Origin: Mucilaginibacter sp. SG564
GTDB lineage: Bacteria; Bacteroidota; Bacteroidia; Sphingobacteriales; Sphingobacteriaceae
Assembly (NCBI RefSeq): GCF_013149275.1
Contig: NZ_JABGNA010000007.1
Location: 128,448-192,447, forward strand
Reading direction: 5' to 3'
DNA length: 64,000 nt
Of the stretch, positions 25,721 through 34,284 are shown piece by piece. The notes below the pieces were generated by a model. The model searched no databases and was not told where the DNA came from. It worked only from the letters and a program-made list of their open reading frames with translations. How positions within the stretch are numbered: position 1 is the stretch's first letter; every line of letters begins with the position of its first letter. The translations under genes were made by a program, and so were the position numbers.

Positions 25721-25828
25721 GTTTGTCATTCTGAGGAACGAAGAATCTATTCATCGACTTTACATATCGCAGAACAGATTTTTCACTACGTTCAAGAAAT
25801 AGTTCTTCACTGCGTTCAGAATGACAAG
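25721..25828. repeat. TGTCATTCTGAGG-type palindromic repeat (copy 2)
   Basis: It opens with GTTTGTCATTCTGAGGAACG and closes with CGTTCAGAATGACAAG. Internally CACTACGTTCAAG and CACTGCGTTCAG repeat the right-hand word twice. Non-coding, directly after the AraC-type gene. Confidence 0.8.
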
Positions 25829-25852
25829 AGAAAATTAGTACACTTTCCTCTT

Positions 25853-25895
25853 TCCGACTTTTTGACCAATACCTCCGCATTGCTGCCCTTTTTTT
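25853..25895 (-). promoter_or_regulatory. Right copy of 43-bp inverted repeat flanking araC-type gene
   Basis: Inverted partner of 24639-24681 (40 of 43 positions match). It is 157 bp past the AraC-type stop codon and 153-195 bp upstream of the acyl-CoA dehydrogenase start. As an operator it would tie the uptake genes and the beta-oxidation genes to the same regulator; as a recombination site it would allow inversion of the regulator gene. Confidence 0.7.
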
Positions 25896-25939
25896 CGGCA
25901 GGCAAGGCTTCTAATTTTACTTTCGATTATAAAACCAAT

Positions 25940-26032
25940 TAGTATCAAGTAGCCAGTATCAAGTATCGAGATACTTGAGCGTATCTGAATAACATTCAAA
26001 ATCGTGATACTTGATACTAGCTACTTGATACC
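25940..26032. repeat. Word-type hairpin, dialect A (copy A4)
   Basis: Left arm AGTATCAAGTAGCCAGTATC (from 25941), right arm ending GCTACTTGATACC at 26032, 15 bp before the acyl-CoA dehydrogenase start. Confidence 0.85.
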
Positions 26033-26047
26033 AAAAAATTCATAACT

Positions 26048-27844
26048 ATGAGTGAGACTGAATCAATAAAGGCCTTAAAGGGTGGTGAGTTCCTGATCAG
26101 GGAAACACAGGCTGATAACGTTTTTATTCCGGAAGAGTGGAATGAGGAGCAATTGATGATCGCGGAAACCTGTACCAATTTTTTGGCGCAGAACGTAGCA
26201 CCCAATTTAGCGCGTATTGACGATCAGGAAGAGGGCTTGATGCCCCACCTTATGGAAGAAGCGGGTGCTTTAGGCTTGTTGAGCATTTCTATCCCAGAAG
26301 AATATGGTGGCTTTGGCAAGGATTTTAAAACATCTATGCTGGTTACCGAAAAACTGGGCGCGGGTAATTCATTTTCCGTAGCATTTTCGGCACACACCGG
26401 TATTGGCACCCTGCCTATTTTATATTACGGTACCGACGCCCAGAAAGAAAAATACATTCCCAAACTGGCCAGCGGCGAGTGGAAAGGCGCTTATTGCCTT
26501 ACCGAACCGGGCGCGGGCTCTGATGCCAACTCGGGCAAGGCGCGTGCAAAGCTTTCGGCCGATGGTAAGCATTACCTGCTCACTGGTCAAAAAATGTGGA
26601 TCACCAACGCTGGCTTTGCTGATATTTTCACCGTGTTCGCTAAAATTGATAATGACGAGAACCTGAGCGCGTTTATCGTGGAGAAAGGTTTTGAAGGACT
26701 ATCCCTCAACACCGAAGAACACAAAATGGGTATCAAAGGCAGTTCGACCCGTCAGGTATTTTTTAACGATTGCAAAGTACCCGTTGAAAACCTGCTATCC
26801 GAAAGACAGAACGGTTTTAAAATAGCGGTTAACATACTCAACCTGGGTCGTATTAAACTGGGGGGTGCCACCGTAGGCGCCAGTAAAGAAGTGATAACGG
26901 CGGCTATTCGCTACGCCAATGAGCGTGAGCAATTTGGCCGCCCCATCTCTAAATATGGCGCTATCCGCTATAAGATCGCACAGCAGGCTATCCGCACGTA
27001 CGCGTCTGAGTCGGCTATTTATCGTGCCAGCCAGAATATGGAAGAAGCTACCGAAATGTACGAAGCGTCGGGAATGGACGCCATTCAGGCTAAACTGAAA
27101 GGTACCGAACAGTTCGCTATCGAAGCGGCTATCATCAAAGTACATGCTTCAGAAACACTGGATTATGTGGTCGACGAAGGCGTACAGATTTATGGTGGTA
27201 TGGGCTACAGCGCCGAAGCGCCGATGGACCGCGCTTATCGCGATTCGCGTATCAACCGAATTTTTGAAGGCACCAACGAAATTAACCGCATGCTTACCGT
27301 GGATATGATGCTGAAACGCGCCATGAAAGGTGAGCTTGACCTGATGGGTCCGGCTCAGAAAGTAGCAGGCGAACTGATGAGCGTGCCTGATTTTGGCGGC
27401 TCAGATGATGAAGGTTTGTTCACCCACGAGAAAAAATATATCGCCAATTTCAAAAAAGCCATTTTAATGGTGGCCGGCTCTGCCGTACAAAAACTGATGA
27501 CCCAGTTAGGCAAAGAACAGGAAGTACTGATGTACCTGGCCGATATGCTGATAGAGCTTTACGTAAGCGAATCACTACAACTGCGCGTTGAAAAACTGGT
27601 AAACTTAAAAGGTGAAGGTGCGGTTAAAGAGCAGCTGGACATCATGCGCGTTTACATCAACGATGCAGCCGGCAATATTGCCAAGGCTGGTCGCGAGGCT
27701 ATCAATTCATTTGCCGACGGCGACGAGCGCCGTATGATGCTGATGGGCCTGAAACGCTTCACCAAAACCGAAGATATCAACACCACCCAGGCCCGCAGAA
27801 ACATAGCGACCAAACTGATCGAAGAAAATAAATATTGCTATTAA
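26048..27844 (+). CDS. Acyl-CoA dehydrogenase, long (VLCAD/ACAD9-like) form
   Basis: A 598-residue flavoenzyme for the first step of beta-oxidation, making trans-2-enoyl-CoA and passing electrons to ETF. FAD/substrate motifs seen are YCLTEPGAGSDANS and WITNAGFADIF; the C-terminal core has YGGMGYSAEAPMDRAYRDSR with the region of the catalytic glutamate, and FEGTNEINRM. About 170 residues follow the usual 380-400-residue core, as in membrane-associated very-long-chain enzymes. First gene of the rightward fatty-acid cluster. Promoter region holds a palindromic repeat, the 43-bp inverted repeat and hairpin A4. Confidence 0.93.
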   Translation: MSETESIKALKGGEFLIRETQADNVFIPEEWNEEQLMIAETCTNFLAQNVAPNLARIDDQEEGLMPHLMEEAGALGLLSISIPEEYGGFGKDFKTSMLVTEKLGAGNSFSVAFSAHTGIGTLPILYYGTDAQKEKYIPKLASGEWKGAYCLTEPGAGSDANSGKARAKLSADGKHYLLTGQKMWITNAGFADIFTVFAKIDNDENLSAFIVEKGFEGLSLNTEEHKMGIKGSSTRQVFFNDCKVPVENLLSERQNGFKIAVNILNLGRIKLGGATVGASKEVITAAIRYANEREQFGRPISKYGAIRYKIAQQAIRTYASESAIYRASQNMEEATEMYEASGMDAIQAKLKGTEQFAIEAAIIKVHASETLDYVVDEGVQIYGGMGYSAEAPMDRAYRDSRINRIFEGTNEINRMLTVDMMLKRAMKGELDLMGPAQKVAGELMSVPDFGGSDDEGLFTHEKKYIANFKKAILMVAGSAVQKLMTQLGKEQEVLMYLADMLIELYVSESLQLRVEKLVNLKGEGAVKEQLDIMRVYINDAAGNIAKAGREAINSFADGDERRMMLMGLKRFTKTEDINTTQARRNIATKLIEENKYCY

Positions 27845-27854
27845 CGAAAACCCC

Positions 27855-27957
27855 GACCTCTCCAGAGGAAAGGGAGTGCTATGCACTCGACGCTACCCGA
27901 CAAGAGGCACAGGAGTCTCCCCCACCAGGCCGGTGGGGAGGCTCGCAGGGGCTTTTT
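27855..27957. repeat. GC-rich intergenic palindrome
   Basis: The centre is CTCCCCCACCAGGCCGGTGG, closing with GGAGG, a strong hairpin at about 27916-27941, inside outer words ACCCCGACCTC and CAGGGGCTTTTT. It follows the acyl-CoA dehydrogenase stop and may reduce read-through. Confidence 0.6.
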
Positions 27958-27960
27958 AAG

Positions 27961-28075
27961 AGAAACAGGAAATAAGAATCAAGAGACAAGGAAACAAGAC
28001 AGTCACAGTAAAATATGGCATGTTTTTATCCCGGTTCTTCGCTCTTTTCTCTTGATTCTTACCTCTTGATTCTCA
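27961..28075. repeat. Word-type hairpin, dialect B (copy B1)
   Basis: Left arm words AAATAAGAATCAAGAGACAAG, split as AAATAAGAATC-AAGAGACAAG, and right arm CTCTTGATTCTTACCTCTTG. The right arm ends about 25 bp before the etfB start. Confidence 0.8.
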
Positions 28076-28099
28076 TCATACGTAACCTAAGATAAAAAC

Positions 28100-28843
28100 A
28101 TGAAGATATTAGTGTGTATAAGCCAGGTGCCTGATACCAGCACCAAAATTGTACTAAAGGATAACAATACCGCTATCAATAATCAGGGTGTTACCTACGT
28201 AATAAACCCTTACGACGAATGGTACGCACTGGTGCGTGCCCTGGAACTTAAAGAAGCAGGAATAGCCAGCGATATACACCTGGTAACCGTTGGCAAGGCA
28301 GATACTGAGCCGGTGATCCGCAAAGCGCTGGCATTAGGTGGTGATGAAGCTATCCGCATAGATGCCGACAGCCATGACCCTTACGAAACCGCCAATTATA
28401 TCGCCGAATATGCCAAAAGCGTGGGTTACGACCTGATCCTGTGCGGCAAAGAATCCATAGATTATAATAACGGAGCCGTAGGCGCCATGTTGGCCGAATT
28501 GCTGGATACCGACTACATAGGCTTTGCCACAGATCTTCAGACAGATGGCAAAATCGCCACCGTAAAACGAGAAATAGAAGGCGGCGAGGAAACCGATACC
28601 TGCAGCCTGCCCGTGGTGATTGCCTGCCAGAAAGGTGTTGCCGAAGCCCGGATACCAAACATGCGTGGTATTATGGCCGCTCGCACCCGCCCACTTAAAG
28701 TGGTGACACCGGCAGCTATTAGTTCTGTAACCGAAATTTTATCCTACGAATTACCACCCGCTAAAGCCGGAATAAAAATGGTTAGTCCGGATAATATGGA
28801 TGAACTGGTAGAACTGCTTCATGCCGAAGCGAAGGTGATATAA
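28100..28843 (+). CDS. etfB: Electron transfer flavoprotein subunit beta
   Basis: A 247-residue ETF beta subunit, which with EtfA carries electrons from acyl-CoA dehydrogenase towards the quinone pool. Typical blocks are MKILVCISQVPDT at the start, NPYDEWYALVRALELKE (residues about 36-52), LCGKESIDYNNGAVGAMLAE (about 115-134, AMP-binding region) and LPVVIACQKGVAEARIPNMRG, written here as PVVIACQKG and ARIPNMRG, the ETF beta signature. The gene lies between acyl-CoA dehydrogenase and etfA, separated from each by palindromic DNA. Confidence 0.95.
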   Translation: MKILVCISQVPDTSTKIVLKDNNTAINNQGVTYVINPYDEWYALVRALELKEAGIASDIHLVTVGKADTEPVIRKALALGGDEAIRIDADSHDPYETANYIAEYAKSVGYDLILCGKESIDYNNGAVGAMLAELLDTDYIGFATDLQTDGKIATVKREIEGGEETDTCSLPVVIACQKGVAEARIPNMRGIMAARTRPLKVVTPAAISSVTEILSYELPPAKAGIKMVSPDNMDELVELLHAEAKVI

Positions 28844-28849
28844 TTTAAT

Positions 28850-29030
28850 TAGTGAATTATTGATTTAGCGAATTAGTGATTTTTTTCAAATAAGAGTAAG
28901 GGTCTGTGCGAATCCCCTCTTGAGAGGGGCGGAGGGGTGTGTTTCTATTGGCAGATAAAATGCGTAATAACACACCCCACCCATCACTAAACCCTACGCG
29001 CCCCCTCTCAACAGGGGATCTGTAAACTGT
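28850..29030. repeat. GC-rich palindrome and stutter in the etfB-etfA gap
   Basis: A word stutter (GAATTATTGATTTAGCGAATT) is followed by an imperfect inverted repeat whose outer arms are ATCCCCTCTTGAGAGGGGCG (about 28914-28933) and CGCGCCCCCTCTCAACAGGG (about 28998-29017), with GTGTGTT/AACACAC inside. Confidence 0.65.
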
Positions 29031-29046
29031 CTAAAACCTATAAAAA

Positions 29047-30024
29047 ATGTCTGTAATTGTATTGGTAGAACATACCGAAGGAAATATAAAAAAGAAGAGT
29101 CTGGAAGCTGTGCAGTATGCTGCCGGCATCGCCCAAAAAACGGGCACAACGGTAAGCGCTGTGGTGTTAGGTACCCTGGCTGGTAGCGAGATGGAAAGCC
29201 TGGGTCAATACGGCGCTCAAAAAGTGCTGCATGTTGCCGATACACGTTTGGATGAACTGCATGCCCGGGCTTATACCACCGCCTTAATAGCTGCTGCTCA
29301 AAAAGAAGGCAGTCAAATCATCATTGCTTTGCATGATATCAATGGTCGTGCAGTTGCACCACGTTTATCGGCCAAATTAAAAGCTGGCCTGGTAGCGGGC
29401 GCACTCTCCTATCCCGATCTGGATAAGGGCTTCGTGATCAAAAAAGCGGTATTCTCGGGTAAAGCGTTTGCTTTTGTGAATGTAACCAGCGATGTAAAAG
29501 TGATCACCCTGATGCCAAACACTTTCCAGTTAAACAAGGGCGAAGGCAAGGCCACTATCGAAAAATTGGATGTAAGCTTTGGCGACAAAGATTTTGGAGT
29601 GAAGGTTAAAGAAGTAAACCTGATCAAAGGCGAGATTCCGCTGGCAGACGCACAATTGGTGGTATCTGGCGGTCGCGGTATGAAAGGTCCCGAAAACTGG
29701 GGACTGATCGAGAACCTGGCTAAAGAACTGGGTGCGGGTACCGCCTGCTCCCGTCCCGTTGCCGACGCGCACTGGCGACCACACCATGAGCATGTGGGCC
29801 AAACCGGGGGCACCGTAAGGCCAAACCTGTATATAGCCGTGGGTATTTCGGGCGCGATACAGCATCTGGCAGGGGTTAACGGATCCAAAACTATTGTGGT
29901 GATCAACAAAGATCCGGAGGCGCCATTTTTTAAAGCCGCCAACTATGGTGTAGTGGGCGATGCGCTGGAAATTTTACCGCGCCTTACCGAAGCGGTGAAG
30001 AATTTCAAGCAAAACCATAAATAA
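29047..30024 (+). CDS. etfA: Electron transfer flavoprotein subunit alpha
   Basis: A 325-residue ETF alpha subunit binding FAD. The N-terminal half starts SVIVLVEHTEGNIKK. The C-terminal FAD domain has VVSGGRGMKGPENW, GTACSRPVADAHWRPHHEHV (the usual ASRxxVD region) and YIAVGISGAIQHLAG, followed by IVVINKDPEAPFFKAANYGV and GDALEILP. Full length. No ETF-quinone oxidoreductase is encoded in the window, so the exit of electrons must be elsewhere. Unusually, etfB and etfA are 203 bp apart rather than tightly coupled. Confidence 0.95.
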   Translation: MSVIVLVEHTEGNIKKKSLEAVQYAAGIAQKTGTTVSAVVLGTLAGSEMESLGQYGAQKVLHVADTRLDELHARAYTTALIAAAQKEGSQIIIALHDINGRAVAPRLSAKLKAGLVAGALSYPDLDKGFVIKKAVFSGKAFAFVNVTSDVKVITLMPNTFQLNKGEGKATIEKLDVSFGDKDFGVKVKEVNLIKGEIPLADAQLVVSGGRGMKGPENWGLIENLAKELGAGTACSRPVADAHWRPHHEHVGQTGGTVRPNLYIAVGISGAIQHLAGVNGSKTIVVINKDPEAPFFKAANYGVVGDALEILPRLTEAVKNFKQNHK

Positions 30025-30112
30025 GAGCTGAAAGCCAAAAGCGAAAAGCTAAAAGCTATCAGGGAGTAAAAGGTTAAAAACGCTTTAAGCTTTGTGCTTT
30101 AAGCCTTAAGCT
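30025..30112. repeat. Word-type hairpin, AGCTAAAAGCT dialect
   Basis: The left arm stutters AGCTGAAAGCCAAAAGCG then AAAAGCTAAAAGCT; the right arm is CGCTTTAAGC then TTTGTGCTTTAAGCC and TTAAGCT. It ends 8 bp before the thioesterase ATG. Same architecture as dialects A and B with unrelated sequence. Confidence 0.75.
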
Positions 30113-30119
30113 AAAAAAG

Positions 30120-30578
30120 ATGAATGTTTATTATGAAGGTCAGGTCATATGGGCGCAATTAGATGCCAATCAGCACATGAGGCACTCGGCATATGCCGAT
30201 GTTGCCGCGCAAGCCAGGTTAAACATGCTCGAAAGTCTGGGTTCGATGCCCCACAAGCTTTTTGAACTTAAAATAGGCCCTGTACTGTTTAAGGAAGAGC
30301 TTAACTATTTGCGCGAAATAACTATTAACGATAACATCAAGGTAACCTGCGAAGTAATCAGTTCCAGGGCCGACGGCTCTCGCTGGGCTTTCAGGCAGGA
30401 GGTATACCGCGGTGATGGTATTAAAGCCGCTGTAATAGTAGTGCAGGGGGCCTGGATTGATACCCTAAAACGCAAACTAACCCCATTACCTGCCGAATTA
30501 GGCGAGTTATTTATCAAAGCGCCCAAAAGCGACGATTATGTGGAAGAGCTCCCTAAGTCACAAAATCAAAATAAATAA
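30120..30578 (+). CDS. Acyl-CoA thioesterase (hotdog fold)
   Basis: A 152-residue single-hotdog thioesterase of the 4HBT/FatB-like type. The active-site block is WAQLDANQHMRHSAYADVAAQ (residues about 10-30), with D/N-x-x-H in DANQHMRH as in YbgC-type enzymes. It would hydrolyse acyl-CoA to the free acid, perhaps to recycle CoA or to remove stalled intermediates. It ends 5 bp before the acyl-CoA-binding protein gene, so the two are one translational unit. Substrate chain length unknown. Confidence 0.85.
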   Translation: MNVYYEGQVIWAQLDANQHMRHSAYADVAAQARLNMLESLGSMPHKLFELKIGPVLFKEELNYLREITINDNIKVTCEVISSRADGSRWAFRQEVYRGDGIKAAVIVVQGAWIDTLKRKLTPLPAELGELFIKAPKSDDYVEELPKSQNQNK

Positions 30579-30583
30579 TAAAT

Positions 30584-30844
30584 ATGGATCAAAAAGAGCT
30601 TTTTGAAAATGCAGTAGCAACAAGTAAAACTTTACCGGCCAAACCCGATAACGAAACGCTGCTGCGCTTATATAGTTTATACAAACAAGCCACCGAGGGC
30701 GACATCAACGCCGATAGCCCACCGGGGATGTTTGACTTTGTGGCTAAGGCTAAATATGATGCCTGGTTAAATTTAAAAGGTGTTACCGCCCATGATGCCC
30801 GCCAGCAATACATTGATCTGGTAAACGAATTGTCAGGAAAGTAA
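30584..30844 (+). CDS. Acyl-CoA-binding protein (ACBP)
   Basis: An 86-residue protein matching the eukaryote-like ACBP family over its full length: four helices, with the ligand motif RLYSLYKQATEGD (residues about 26-38) and the C-terminal AKYDAWLNLKGVTAHDARQQ. It buffers and delivers long-chain acyl-CoA. ACBPs are uncommon in bacteria and occur mainly in lineages with mitochondrial-like fatty-acid oxidation. The 5-bp spacing from the thioesterase suggests they act on the same acyl-CoA pool. Confidence 0.93.
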   Translation: MDQKELFENAVATSKTLPAKPDNETLLRLYSLYKQATEGDINADSPPGMFDFVAKAKYDAWLNLKGVTAHDARQQYIDLVNELSGK

Positions 30845-30991
30845 AGGGCCATAAAATAATCGAGGAAAAGCCCTATCTTTAAATCAACCAATTTATAGTA
30901 GCACAAATAGAATTTCCGAAATTTTGACAAATGTTTCCGCCATTTGGCCCTTTGTTAAGCTTCGCCAAAAAGGATATTTGTTTACTATAGA

Positions 30992-31086
30992 TGAGAAGCA
31001 AGAATTAAGAGCTAAGAATCAAGAGAAGCATTATAACCAGTTTTACTGCATTGTCTTGATTCCTGATTCTTACATCTTGATTCTTT
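30992..31086. repeat. Word-type hairpin, dialect B (copy B2)
   Basis: Left arm GAAGCAAGAATTAAGAGC then TAAGAATCAAGAGAAGC; right arm TTGTCTTGATTCCTGATTC then TTACATCTTGATTCTTT. It lies about 155 bp before the DUF2147 gene, so here it is not next to a start. Confidence 0.8.
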
Positions 31087-31241
31087 TTAAAAAGAACCAA
31101 TACTAAATTATTTTTTAACCCTGTCGCTTAATTGTGTTTGTCTCCTGCAAAAAGAGGTGCCAATTCGCCGTTGTATACGTTGTGATTTGGCAAAGCTTAA
31201 AAAAGACAGATTTAATTAGCCGACAATAGCATCAAAAAGCC

Positions 31242-31694
31242 ATGTCATCACCTAAAAAGCATTTCGCCCGTTTTGTATTGATCCTGCTCGCCGTAGTATC
31301 TGTAAACTTAGCCGCCAAGGCCCAGACCGATAAAATTGAAGGGGTTTGGTATAATGATATCAAAAGCGCCAAAATACAGATCAGCAAGGGTACCGATGGC
31401 AAGTTTAACGGTAAAATAATATGGCTTAAGGAGCCGCTCAAAAACGGTAAACCCAAAACCGACGAAGAGAACAAGGACGAAAAGCTGCGCTCCCGCCCCA
31501 TCATAGGTTTACACATTCTGGAAGGCTTTGTACCCGATGGTGACGATAAATATACTGATGGCAAGATCTATGATCCAAAAAACGGTAAAACTTACTCCTG
31601 CAATATCACCTATAAAGGCAAAACATTATCAATCCGCGGCTACATAGGCGTATCCCTGTTTGGCCGCACAACCGTTTGGGAACGGACGGAATAA
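31242..31694 (+). CDS. DUF2147 family secreted protein
   Basis: A 150-residue protein with a cleavable signal (VLILLAVVSVNLAAKAQ) and a compact beta-barrel-like DUF2147 domain: IEGVWYNDIKSAKIQI at the start, GKIIWLKEP, the middle GLHILEGFVPDGDDKYTDGK (about 90-109), KNGKTYSCNI and RGYIGVSLFGRTTVWER at the end. The function is unknown. It probably acts in the periplasm. Its place inside the fatty-acid cluster is the only hint of a link with lipids. Confidence 0.88.
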   Translation: MSSPKKHFARFVLILLAVVSVNLAAKAQTDKIEGVWYNDIKSAKIQISKGTDGKFNGKIIWLKEPLKNGKPKTDEENKDEKLRSRPIIGLHILEGFVPDGDDKYTDGKIYDPKNGKTYSCNITYKGKTLSIRGYIGVSLFGRTTVWERTE

Positions 31695-31703
31695 TTTTTT
31701 ATA

Positions 31704-31800
31704 CAGTATCAAGTAGCTAGTATCAAGTATCACGACTTTTAAGAAGTGATGCTTGTGACCTACAAATATCTTGATACTTGATACTAACTACTTGATACTA
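31704..31800. repeat. Word-type hairpin, dialect A (copy A5)
   Basis: Left arm AGTATCAAGTAGCTAGTATC (from 31705) continuing AAGTATCACGAC, right arm TTGATACTTGATACTAACTA continuing CTTGATACT. The right arm ends 6 bp before the fadJ-type ATG, so ribosome access requires opening the hairpin. Confidence 0.88.
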
Positions 31801-31805
31801 ATCTT

Positions 31806-34181
31806 ATGAAACGAATAATAAAAAAAGTAGCCGTTCTGGGCTCGGGCGTAATGGGCAGCCGTATTGCCTGTCATTTCGCCAATATCGGGGTACAGGTGCT
31901 GCTATTGGATATTGTACCAAAGGATGCCCCTGCAGGCGATAAAAAAGCCCGCAATAAAATTGTTAACGACGCGCTTGATTTCGCTTTAAAATCAAATCCA
32001 TCTCCCATCTATCTCAAATCATTTGCCCGTCGTATTAGCACCGGTAATTTTGAAGATGATATGGCCAAAATTGCCGATTACGACTGGGTGATAGAAGTAG
32101 TAGTGGAACGTTTGGATATCAAACAACAGGTATTTGAAACGGTCGAAAAATACCGCAAGCCCGGTACGCTCATCACTTCCAATACCTCGGGTATCCCAAT
32201 CCACTTGATGACCGAAGGCCGAAGCGATGATTTTAAAAAGCATTTCTGTGGTACCCACTTTTTTAATCCGCCGCGGTATTTAAAACTGCTGGAGATCATC
32301 CCCACAAAAGATACCTCGCCAGAGGTGGTCGACTTCCTGATGGAGTACGGCGAGAAGTTCCTGGGGAAAACCACCGTATTGGCAAAAGATACCCCGGCCT
32401 TTATCGGCAACCGCATCGGTGTGTTCGCCATTATGAGCATCCTGCATTATGTCGAAAAAACAGGCATGACGGTGGAAGAAGTCGACAAGTTGACAGGGCC
32501 GGTTATTGGTCATCCCAAATCAGCTACCTTCCGTACCAATGATGTGGTGGGTTTAGATACCATGGTGCATGTAGCCAATGGTCTCAGCAAAAACGCGCCC
32601 GATGACGAGGCGAAAGAGCTATTCGTCATTCCCGAATTTGTGAACGGCATGTTGAAGAACAACTGGCTGGGCAGCAAAACCGGGCAGGGTTTTTATAAAA
32701 AAGAAAAAGTAGATGGCGCCAACCAATTCTTCGCGCTCGATCTGAAAACACTGGAATACAAACCATCGCAAAAAGTAAAATTCCCGGTATTGGATATTAC
32801 CAAAACGGTAGACAACTTAAAAGAACGACTAAAAATCCTGCTGGCAGCAAAAGATAAAGCTGGTGATTTTTACCGCAGCACCTTTTATCAGCTTTTTGCC
32901 TACGCCAGTAACCGCATCCCCGAAATTGCCGATGAGCTTTATAAAATAGACGCTGCCGTTACCGCAGGCTTCGGCTGGGAAATAGGCCCCTTTGAAAAAT
33001 GGGACGCCCTGGGCGTTGCCGATACTGTGAAAGCCATGGAAGCCGCGGGTAGCAAACCAGCCCAATGGGTGTATGATATGCTGGCCTCAGGCGCTCAAAG
33101 CTTTTATAAAATAGCCGACGGCAATCGTCAGTATTATGATATCGCCTCCAAAACTTACAAGGTAATTCCGGGTACCGAGAACTTTATACTGCTGAGCAAT
33201 ATCCGCGAAGCCAATACCATCTGGAAAAATACAGGCACTACCATTACCGACATTGGCGATGGCATCATCAACCTGGAGTTCCACACCAAAATGAACACCA
33301 TTGGCGGCGATGTGATAGAGGGCATCAATAAAGCCATCACCCTGGCAGAGAAGAGCTACAAAGGCCTGGTAATCTCCAACGAAGGCGCCAATTTTAGCGC
33401 TGGAGCAAACGTAGGGATGATATTTATGATGGCCGTTGAGCAGGAATTTGACGAACTGAATATGGTGATCAAAGCTTTCCAGACCGCCATGATGCGCATC
33501 CGCTATTCGTCCATTCCGGTGGTAGCGGCGCCGCATCAGATGGCGCTGGGTGGTGGCTGTGAGCTTTGTTTGCATGCCGATAAAGTAGTTGCCCATGCCG
33601 AACTATATATGGGCCTGGTGGAATTTGGTGTAGGTCTTATCCCAGGAGGAGGAGGCACCAAGGAATTTGCTCTGCGCCTTTCGGACGAGCTGCAGGATGG
33701 CGATATCGAACTCAACAATTTCCGCGACAGATTCCTCACCATCGGCCAGGCTAAAGTTTCTACTTCGGCCTATGAGGCTTTTGAATTTGGTTATCTGAAA
33801 AAAGGCCGCGATGTGGTCGTAGTATCACAAAACCGCCTACTGGCCGAAGCCAAACAACATTGCCTGCAAATGGCCAATGAGGGTTATGTACAACCCGTGC
33901 AGCGTACCGATATCCGGGTACTGGGCAAGCAGGCTTTAGGCCTGGGTTATGTAGGCGCCAATACCATGTACAGCGGCAATTATATCAGCGAGCACGATGT
34001 AAAAATTTCGCAGAAACTGGCCTACGTACTGGCCGGCGGCGATCTGTCGCAACCCTCGCTGGTAAGCGAAGAATATTTGCTGGGCCTGGAGCGGGAAGCC
34101 TTTATTTCCCTCTGCACCGAGCGCAAAACACTGGAGCGTATCCAGTCGATCATAACAGGTGGTAAAGTATTGAGGAATTAA
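31806..34181 (+). CDS. 3-hydroxyacyl-CoA dehydrogenase / enoyl-CoA hydratase bifunctional protein
   Basis: A 791-residue beta-oxidation protein. The NAD-binding dehydrogenase comes first (G12-S-G14-V-M-G17, then the C-terminal dimer domains to about 430). A crotonase domain follows at about 480-680: GGGCELCLHAD near 580 and GLVEFGVGLIPGGGGT keep both catalytic glutamates, so the hydratase should be active. This order is the reverse of E. coli FadB/FadJ, where the hydratase is N-terminal. It should perform hydration and the NAD-dependent oxidation and hand 3-ketoacyl-CoA to the thiolase encoded next. Confidence 0.92.
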   Translation: MKRIIKKVAVLGSGVMGSRIACHFANIGVQVLLLDIVPKDAPAGDKKARNKIVNDALDFALKSNPSPIYLKSFARRISTGNFEDDMAKIADYDWVIEVVVERLDIKQQVFETVEKYRKPGTLITSNTSGIPIHLMTEGRSDDFKKHFCGTHFFNPPRYLKLLEIIPTKDTSPEVVDFLMEYGEKFLGKTTVLAKDTPAFIGNRIGVFAIMSILHYVEKTGMTVEEVDKLTGPVIGHPKSATFRTNDVVGLDTMVHVANGLSKNAPDDEAKELFVIPEFVNGMLKNNWLGSKTGQGFYKKEKVDGANQFFALDLKTLEYKPSQKVKFPVLDITKTVDNLKERLKILLAAKDKAGDFYRSTFYQLFAYASNRIPEIADELYKIDAAVTAGFGWEIGPFEKWDALGVADTVKAMEAAGSKPAQWVYDMLASGAQSFYKIADGNRQYYDIASKTYKVIPGTENFILLSNIREANTIWKNTGTTITDIGDGIINLEFHTKMNTIGGDVIEGINKAITLAEKSYKGLVISNEGANFSAGANVGMIFMMAVEQEFDELNMVIKAFQTAMMRIRYSSIPVVAAPHQMALGGGCELCLHADKVVAHAELYMGLVEFGVGLIPGGGGTKEFALRLSDELQDGDIELNNFRDRFLTIGQAKVSTSAYEAFEFGYLKKGRDVVVVSQNRLLAEAKQHCLQMANEGYVQPVQRTDIRVLGKQALGLGYVGANTMYSGNYISEHDVKISQKLAYVLAGGDLSQPSLVSEEYLLGLEREAFISLCTERKTLERIQSIITGGKVLRN

Positions 34182-34264
34182 AAGGAGAGGCAAGAAATAA
34201 GAGCCAGGAATCAAGATCAAAACGCCTATTTCTTCTTGGTTCTTGACTCTCGGTTCTTGATTCT
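34182..34264. repeat. Word-type hairpin, dialect B (copy B3)
   Basis: Left arm GGCAAGAAATAAGAGCCAGG then AATCAAGATC; right arm TTCTTGGTTCTTGACTCTCG then GTTCTTGATTCT. It ends about 20 bp before the thiolase ATG. Confidence 0.8.
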
Positions 34265-34284
34265 AATAACTAAATAGAAAAGAT

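Noticed and set aside
24639..25895. Composite transposon or insertion around the araC-type gene
   Set aside because: The inverted repeat is only 43 bp, no transposase is present, and the enclosed gene fits its neighbours functionally.
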